From Bacillota bacterium (GTDB lineage: Bacteria > Bacillota > Clostridia > DSM-8532), in contig JAEXPO010000167.1 in NCBI GenBank assembly GCA_023446675.1, forward strand, positions 1 to 9,403: a DNA stretch of 9,403 nucleotides. The letters are read 5' to 3'. The number at the start of each line of letters is the position of its first letter. The stretch's first letter is position 1. A program made the position numbers and the translations under genes. The notes beneath the pieces are model-generated. The model was not told the DNA's origin. It ran no database searches and was given only the letters and a program-made list of their open reading frames with translations. This document shows positions 5,682 to 9,403 of this stretch, piece after piece.

Positions 5682-6455
5682 ATGAACAACACGAATCCGG
5701 AAGGAAAAAAACAAATGGAAGCAGCTATAATCCAGTGCCTTGAAGAAGGCTACAGCCTTGGGAGAATTCATGGGCTTACGAAAACAGAAACAGGCAGCGG
5801 AAACACCTTTATTGAGGGAGTAAGCTATAAAAGAATATCCGACACCAGCCTCCCTCCGGTTATTGAGTACATAAAAAGCTATTTGGAGCAATTAGCCCTC
5901 CTCCCGCCCGGCGCCGTCCTTCTGGAAGAATCCGGTCCCTGGGACAGGGCAAAATCCCTGAGCTATCTGACCCGAGAGCTTCCTTACATAGTGGCGGAAA
6001 AAGGCTTCCCAAATGAACTAAACAAACCGGTTCAATGGGCTTCAAAAAGGCTTCTGGCTTATGCCCCCTTGCTGTCCGATTTTAAAAAACAGCTTATCCA
6101 CTCGGATTTGGGCCCGGACAATATTCTGTTTAATGAAAAATCGGTGCAAGCCATTGTTGATTTTACTCCCGACTTTAACAATCCCTGGTTTGCCTATTGT
6201 CAGTTTATTTACTGGAATGAGTTGTGGTTTACAAAAGAAGTGAGTACGGAAAGGCTGAACCTTTATTACAAGGCTTTTAAGACAGAAGAGCATTCTGTTT
6301 CGGAAGATCTCTTTTATGCTTTTCTTCTTTATACGGCCCTCTACAGGCTGGCAGGGGCTTTGCCCGAAGAACCGTCAGAAGCTTCCCTGATCTTTAAAAA
6401 GCTTAAGCCTCGAATCGAACTTGCAAGAGGTGTTGCAGCCCTGGTTAAGCCATAA
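5682..6455 (+). CDS. APH-family phosphotransferase lacking the kinase N-lobe
   Basis: The 257-residue protein has the C-lobe of the aminoglycoside/choline/homoserine kinase superfamily. The Brenner-like catalytic loop LIHSDLGPDNILF gives H140, D142 and N147, and IVDF supplies the metal-binding D160 (DFTPDF). However, SLGRIHGLTKT, which in these kinases normally begins the C-lobe after some 85-100 residues of ATP-binding N-lobe, is already at residues 25-35. An in-frame TGA lies upstream of the ATG and the upstream DNA is the perR control region, so no N-lobe is encoded nearby. Starts at 5682 (GAGG about 10 nt before) and 5715 (GGAAGG 9 nt before) are both possible. It is either a 5'-truncated remnant still open, or an unusual minimal member. 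Substrate unknown; a resistance role should not be assumed. Confidence 0.75.
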   Translation: MNNTNPEGKKQMEAAIIQCLEEGYSLGRIHGLTKTETGSGNTFIEGVSYKRISDTSLPPVIEYIKSYLEQLALLPPGAVLLEESGPWDRAKSLSYLTRELPYIVAEKGFPNELNKPVQWASKRLLAYAPLLSDFKKQLIHSDLGPDNILFNEKSVQAIVDFTPDFNNPWFAYCQFIYWNELWFTKEVSTERLNLYYKAFKTEEHSVSEDLFYAFLLYTALYRLAGALPEEPSEASLIFKKLKPRIELARGVAALVKP

Positions 6456-6468
6456 AGAAAATCCTGGC

Positions 6469-6508
6469 TTAGCCTGGGGCTAAACAGCCAATCAGGCTGC
6501 TTTTGTAT
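6469..6508 (+). terminator. weak terminator-like hairpins after the phosphotransferase gene
   Basis: TTAGCC-TGG-GGCTAA (6469-6483) and CAGCC-AATCA-GGCTG (6485-6499) are consecutive short stems. An alternative pairs AGCCTG (6471-6476) with CAGGCT (6493-6498). A modest T-rich stretch, cTTTTgTaTT, follows. It lies 13 nt after the stop codon, where a terminator is expected, but the stems are short. Confidence 0.45.
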
Positions 6509-6604
6509 TAAGCAACATACTCAAAAAGATTTGCGAAGAGTTTCACCGGTTATAGCATCCTAATCCTCTCCGTGAGTTTGACTTTAGGCCGGCACTGATT
6601 CTGA

Positions 6605-7693
6605 TTATAATGGACTGCTGCCTGCTGCAAGAATTTCCTGGCTGTCCTCGGTTTTTATTGAAAGACCTTCAATATGAAAGAATCTTTTATCCTCCTTGTT
6701 GAGCACGGGAACAGCAAGGCATGCGTGGTAGGGTAACGGCCTTTGTACATTGGATTTTTCACTTTCACTGTTTTCTTTAGTCTCTTCCTTAATGTCCTCT
6801 TTACGGGAATGCAAAATAACTGTGGGGCCGTCAGCCCCTCCAATTATACCTATTATGGCCTGACTAGCGGCGGTTGGACTATAAAGCCCCTGCGGCTTCA
6901 TACTGTATTGAACGCGCTGGTTGAACTGCAGTTGATCCGATGGGGGCAGCGGGGGATCAACTTGGTATACACCGCTTGTAAAATACAGGCCGGGATGGCC
7001 GTTTGCACCTTGGGACAATTCCGTTGAAACCGGATTTTGAAAATACAGCCTATGTACCGCACCCGTAAGCGGGTGTAAAAAGGAGGCTTCTTTTTCCTCA
7101 CCCTCCTCAGGGACTTCAACTTTTAAGTTCAGCGGGTAGATTTTGTGCTCCGGTCGGGTTAAGAGCTTTACCATTTTCACTTTGTTCAGGCCAAGAAAGC
7201 GCAACAAACCTCCAGGCTTTGAAGCGTTATTCGGATTGGCAATAAAAAAGCGCTGGCAGGTAAAGCTGTCCACGCCTGTAAGCCAACCGGCGTAAGCCTT
7301 TTTCAAGGCCAAGGGAACCTCCGATTTCCTTGACGGCAGTGAAACAAAAACCCAATGGGTAAAGGAGTATTCACCCTCCAGCATCTTCCCGTCAAGCTCT
7401 ATTTTAGATATGTCTATGGCCTTGCAGGGATTTTCCTGCTCAGCCCAGGAGCGCTCAATATCGGTTAACTGCTCCTGGCGGCTTTCGTATTTATCCAAGA
7501 AAGCCTTTAAGCGCCCTTGGTCCAAGAGGGTGAGCACGTCAAAAACGATACCGTCCCAAAAGCGGTATATAAAAGGAATACACCGTTTTTCTCCTTTATA
7601 CTGAAAAACCCGGTTCACCTTTTGCTTCATATAAAAGCGGCCGTTTACCGTATTGTTGCTTTCTTTCGTTATACGGGAACCTGAATAGAACAT
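6605..7693 (-). CDS. protein of unknown function with a GIIGGADGPT motif
   Basis: I do not recognise the family of this 362-residue protein. It has no signal peptide and no clear membrane helix, so a cytoplasmic location is likely. The N-terminal part (about 24-70) contains CIPFIYRFWDGIVFDVL and looks globular. The middle (about 105-190) is a mixed segment around FTHWVFVSLPSR. HPLTGAVHRLYFQN (207-220) could be a beta hairpin. Residues 279-294 read AIIGIIGGADGPTVIL, strikingly like the GGADGPT segment of Na+-translocating decarboxylase beta subunits (OadB/GcdB), but without that family's membrane helices. A charged Lys/Glu-rich stretch (297-314) follows. AAGGAG 8 nt before the ATG supports the start. 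A methionine at residue 22 is an alternative start. It stands alone, tail-to-tail with the phosphotransferase. No function should be transferred from the motif alone. Confidence 0.75.
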   Translation of the reverse strand: MFYSGSRITKESNNTVNGRFYMKQKVNRVFQYKGEKRCIPFIYRFWDGIVFDVLTLLDQGRLKAFLDKYESRQEQLTDIERSWAEQENPCKAIDISKIELDGKMLEGEYSFTHWVFVSLPSRKSEVPLALKKAYAGWLTGVDSFTCQRFFIANPNNASKPGGLLRFLGLNKVKMVKLLTRPEHKIYPLNLKVEVPEEGEEKEASFLHPLTGAVHRLYFQNPVSTELSQGANGHPGLYFTSGVYQVDPPLPPSDQLQFNQRVQYSMKPQGLYSPTAASQAIIGIIGGADGPTVILHSRKEDIKEETKENSESEKSNVQRPLPYHACLAVPVLNKEDKRFFHIEGLSIKTEDSQEILAAGSSPL

Positions 7694-7711
7694 TTCAAGA
7701 ACTCCTTTCAG

Positions 7712-7733
7712 CCTTAGGGCAGTGTCCTAAAGG
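7712..7733 (-). other. small hairpin in the leader of the GGADGPT gene
   Basis: TTAGG (7714-7718) pairs with CCTAA (7726-7730) across a 7-nt loop, with further CCTT/AAGG pairing possible at the base. It lies just upstream of the Shine-Dalgarno (7707-7702), so it could affect translation. It is short and could be chance. Confidence 0.3.
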
Positions 7734-7855
7734 AAGCAAACAAACTCATGGCGGGCAGTGGCGTTAAAGTAACGGCACAATGCCAATATTCGGTTTTACG
7801 CGCTGGGGTCCTGCCCGCTTTTGCAGGGTCAATCTTCTAATCACTGTAGCCTCCG

Positions 7856-7872
7856 GACAGCCAACAGATGGT
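7856..7872 (+). repeat. left copy of a 17-bp inverted repeat flanking the winged-helix gene
   Basis: GACAGCCAACAGATGGT recurs in inverted orientation at 9174-9190 with one mismatch (16 of 17). The pair brackets the winged-helix gene and both nearby hairpins. No transposase or clear target duplication is visible, so an element boundary is only a hypothesis. Confidence 0.35.
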
Positions 7873-7952
7873 AATGTATATTCTAATTATATCATCGTTA
7901 CCGCCTGTTGCCATGGCTGTCGGCGCGTTATTTACCCAAGCGGCCTGTCGCT

Positions 7953-7972
7953 GTCCGTAAAACCGGACTTTT
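7953..7972 (+). terminator. small terminator-like hairpin in the divergent gap
   Basis: GTCCG (7953-7957) and CGGAC (7964-7968) form a 5-bp stem with a 6-nt loop, followed by TTTT (7969-7972). It reads as a weak intrinsic terminator on the plus strand, yet no plus-strand gene lies upstream, so it may end a small or lost transcript. Confidence 0.3.
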
Positions 7973-7977
7973 CCCGA

Positions 7978-8021
7978 AAATGAAAACAGCCTCCGTACGG
8001 CTGCGGAAGCTGTTTTCATTT
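7978..8021. terminator. 18-bp-arm inverted repeat, bidirectional-terminator type
   Basis: Left arm 7978-7995 (AAATGAAAACAGC then CTCCG) pairs with right arm 8004-8021 (CGGAA then GCTGTTTTCATTT) with one mismatch and an 8-nt loop. A-rich and T-rich ends outside a G+C-rich core are the pattern of a bidirectional terminator. It sits between divergent genes, where no transcript would be expected to end, so it may be an attenuator, the end of a small RNA, or a relic of a lost gene. Confidence 0.6.
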
Positions 8022-8042
8022 GGGAAGAGTTTGCAGTATAAT
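8013..8042 (+). promoter_or_regulatory. possible promoter of the winged-helix gene
   Basis: A perfect TATAAT (8037-8042) has TTTTCA (8013-8018; four of six -35 positions) 18 bp upstream, inside the right arm of the long inverted repeat. Transcription from here gives a leader of roughly 90 nt to the start codon. Confidence 0.4.
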
Positions 8043-8137
8043 GTGGGAAAGGTATTTTTTTTTGAAAAGTACGGATTTACCGTGTATAAGCAACTTGTGG
8101 GCGATTGAATTATGCGAAAATATATAGGGGGAAAATG

Positions 8138-9124
8138 ATGGACAAAAAAACGGAGAAAATTTTACACAGGCGTATGCATGGGTTGTATTTATCGCGCAAA
8201 TGCGAGGATATTGTGCAGCTCTCACATGAGCTGCTTGGGTTACACTGCTGGTTTCACCGCAATGTGGCTTTTTCTGCATTGATTCGCGGCGCGGGACTGG
8301 GAGGTTGGAAAACTTCGCTCACCAAAACGTGGATTCATCACGCGCTGCACGGCGTGGCCTTTGAGGACTTGCCAACGCTGCTTGCCCTTAACACGGGTGA
8401 ATGGCGCTGGGGTGAACAGTATAAGGAAATCGCCGACAAGGTAATCAGCCTCATGGAGGACGGAGTCTATTCTCGTATGGAGATGCGTCGTATATTCGCA
8501 TATGAATATGACCAACCAACTATAGATAAAGCATTATCGCCGTGGGGTGGTATCTTCTGCGAACTGGCGCGTCTCGGCAAGGTCGCCTTCCGTGATGTGA
8601 CGAGCCGTGACTTCGATTTGATAAATGCCGAACCAATGCAAACATTTGACGAGGTATTACCCGAACTATTCCGTAGGTTCCTCGCGGCTTACGGCCCCGC
8701 GACGCTCGCGGACGCGGCGTGGTTTTTTGGATTGCAGAAAGAACGCAAAAAGGAATTATTCTCTTTGAATTTAGATGAGTATTCGTATTTTGAGCACAAT
8801 AAAAATGTCTACTACTATGTTGAGAATACGGCAGCTATGGGCGACATTCCAGAATTGACACTGTTATCCGGGTTCGACCCACTGATTGTGTCATATACGG
8901 AACGAAGCGCGGTTCTGCCGCCGGAATACAAAAGTGCGGTCATAATGAAATCGGGTATATGCCTCCCCACCATCGCAATAAATGGGCAGGTGGCAGGGCT
9001 TTGGAACATCAAGAAGGGTAAGCCGCCTGTAGTTGAGTTTTTCACAGAGCAGCCTAAACGGATAAATGACATGGCGCATGATTTGGTTGAGAGTATCCGG
9101 TGGCAGACTATGGGAATTTTATAG
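8138..9124 (+). CDS. winged-helix DNA-binding protein, PF06224 (YcaQ/AlkX-like)
   Basis: The 328-residue protein matches the winged-helix domain family PF06224 (older name DUF1006), some members of which, such as E. coli YcaQ, are DNA glycosylases acting on crosslinks. Signatures visible are YGPATLADAAWFFGL (about 187-201), LLSGFDPLIVSYTERSAVLP (about 250-270) and ICLPTIAINGQVAGLWN further on. Catalytic glycosylase motifs (QxQ/QxD) were not seen, so activity is not claimed. Paired ATGs occur at 8135 and 8138; AGGGGG (8126-8131) leaves 3 and 6 nt, favouring 8138. The gene favours GCG, CGC and CGT codons more than its neighbours, which prefer GCC and CGG/AGG. A strong hairpin follows the stop. 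It stands alone, and its role could be regulatory or in DNA repair. Confidence 0.82.
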   Translation: MDKKTEKILHRRMHGLYLSRKCEDIVQLSHELLGLHCWFHRNVAFSALIRGAGLGGWKTSLTKTWIHHALHGVAFEDLPTLLALNTGEWRWGEQYKEIADKVISLMEDGVYSRMEMRRIFAYEYDQPTIDKALSPWGGIFCELARLGKVAFRDVTSRDFDLINAEPMQTFDEVLPELFRRFLAAYGPATLADAAWFFGLQKERKKELFSLNLDEYSYFEHNKNVYYYVENTAAMGDIPELTLLSGFDPLIVSYTERSAVLPPEYKSAVIMKSGICLPTIAINGQVAGLWNIKKGKPPVVEFFTEQPKRINDMAHDLVESIRWQTMGIL

Positions 9125-9127
9125 CGA

Positions 9128-9163
9128 AAGAACGGATACCTCATCATCCAGATATCCGTTCTT
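9128..9163 (+). terminator. 11-bp perfect hairpin after the winged-helix gene
   Basis: AAGAACGGATA (9128-9138) and TATCCGTTCTT (9153-9163) form a perfect stem with a 14-nt loop, starting 3 nt after the stop codon. There is no proper T-tract after it on either strand. It lies between converging genes and may serve both as terminator or 3'-end protector. Confidence 0.6.
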
Positions 9164-9173
9164 GCATATAAAA

Positions 9174-9190
9174 ACCGTCTGTTGGCTGTC
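9174..9190 (-). repeat. right copy of the 17-bp inverted repeat
   Basis: On the minus strand it reads GACAGCCAACAGACGGT, matching 7856-7872 at 16 of 17 positions. It lies just beyond the hairpin that ends the winged-helix gene, so the two copies enclose about 1.3 kb. Confidence 0.35.
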
Positions 9191-9216
9191 TTTTTCATAT
9201 TTGAGGTGACGCGTCC

Positions 9217-9403
9217 TTATGCGCCCTGCCCTCTGTCAAGGGGTTCAAGCAGAAAATGACGGATGCGCAAAAACTCCTTCAAGCCAAGGCTTTGAGCAAG
9301 ATTTATGGAAGGGTTGTTTCTTATTTCGGCTTCATACCTTGGAATTCGGTTTCTATTATGAAGATAATGAAGTGCAGAGATGACCACCTTTCGGCCATAG
9401 CCC
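9217..9403 (-). CDS. GNAT-family N-acetyltransferase, C-terminal fragment
   Basis: The last 61 codons of a minus-strand gene lie here; the rest is beyond the right edge. It opens with GYGRKVVISALHYL, fitting the end of the acetyl-CoA pyrophosphate loop (the Q/R-x-x-G-x-G/A motif) and following helix. It continues with IPRYEAEIRNNPSINLAQSL then GLKEFLRIRHFLL, the usual GNAT pattern of a beta strand, Asn-x-x-Ser/Ala, a helix, and a 'GF/GLK' turn before the last strand. The stop is TAA at 9219-9217. GNAT enzymes transfer acetyl from acetyl-CoA to amines; the substrate is unknown. It converges with the winged-helix gene. The family call is fairly secure, the identity is not. Confidence 0.72.
   Translation of the reverse strand, partial: GYGRKVVISALHYLHNRNRIPRYEAEIRNNPSINLAQSLGLKEFLRIRHFLLEPLDRGQGA

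Larger units (their letters stand above)
7694..8137. other. divergent 444-bp gap without a convincing gene
   Basis: The gap separates two outward-facing genes. It holds a leader hairpin near the left gene, a small GTCCG hairpin (7953-7968), a long inverted repeat (7978-8021), one copy of a 17-bp flanking repeat (7856-7872) and a possible promoter for the right gene. CCTGC/GCAGG (around 7810-7828) is a further short stem. An open frame at 7780-7983 on the plus strand has no ribosome binding site or recognisable protein. I found no match by eye to common riboswitch cores. Confidence 0.6.

Noticed and set aside
5682..6455. Aminoglycoside resistance gene
   Set aside because: The APH fold is shared by many kinases with other substrates, and the ATP-binding lobe is missing here.
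6605..7693. Annotation as a Na+-translocating decarboxylase beta subunit
   Set aside because: Only a short GGADGPT segment matches; the membrane helices and catalytic regions of that family are absent.
7700..7980. Possible cobalamin or other riboswitch (a GCCACTG string occurs on the minus strand)
   Set aside because: The rest of the B12 riboswitch core is missing, and no other class could be matched by eye.
7780..7983. Plus-strand open frame of 67 codons in the divergent gap
   Set aside because: No ribosome binding site, no recognisable protein pattern, and it runs across hairpins. Kept only as part of the gap description.
1..9403. CRISPR array, insertion sequence, tRNA or rRNA
   Set aside because: No regularly spaced direct repeats with unique spacers, no transposase-like protein, and no tRNA or rRNA segment was recognised on either strand.

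Overview
The window looks like chromosomal DNA of a low-to-mid G+C Gram-positive bacterium, most likely an anaerobic Clostridia/Firmicutes lineage. The grounds are strong AGGAGG-type ribosome binding sites, consensus sigma-A promoters, a TTG start, a PerR-type regulator next to an AhpC-type peroxiredoxin, and clostridial-looking proteins. No transposase, integrase, CRISPR array, rRNA or tRNA was seen. Genus is not assignable from this sequence alone.

Left part (1-2144): the first 14 codons of a minus-strand Lrp/AsnC regulator point out of the window. Divergent from it is a compact plus-strand operon of three genes: a two-helix membrane protein with a C-terminal zinc ribbon, a Ppm/Tcmp-type SAM-dependent O-methyltransferase that overlaps it by 17 nt, and a TetR-family regulator. 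The operon promoter (TTGCTT-17-TATACT) is covered by GTATA/TATAC palindromes that are plausible operators for the TetR protein.

Middle (2145-5680): a cytoplasmic SGNH-type sialate O-acetylesterase has its own promoter (TTGTGG-17-TATAAT), preceded by three helically phased TAGCCATA repeats. Converging on it is an oxidative-stress block on the minus strand: perR, then ahpC, then a decayed thioredoxin-reductase-like remnant with an internal deletion, a frameshift and a lost C-terminus. The perR promoter is TTGACA-16-TATAAT, with a Fur-family 7-1-7 box at its transcription start and an (AAC)5(AAT)6 microsatellite in the leader.

Right part (5682-9403): a phosphotransferase (APH fold) that lacks the kinase N-lobe; a minus-strand protein of unknown function carrying a GIIGGADGPT motif familiar from Na+-translocating decarboxylase beta subunits; a 444-bp divergent gap with terminator-like hairpins; a winged-helix protein of the PF06224/YcaQ type with different codon preference, bounded by a 16/17-bp inverted repeat; and the C-terminal end of a minus-strand GNAT acetyltransferase.

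The genes do not form one pathway. The coherent units are (i) the self-regulated membrane protein/methyltransferase/TetR operon and (ii) the PerR-AhpC peroxide response with a lost reductase partner. The most uncharacterised items are the GGADGPT protein and the zinc-ribbon membrane protein.
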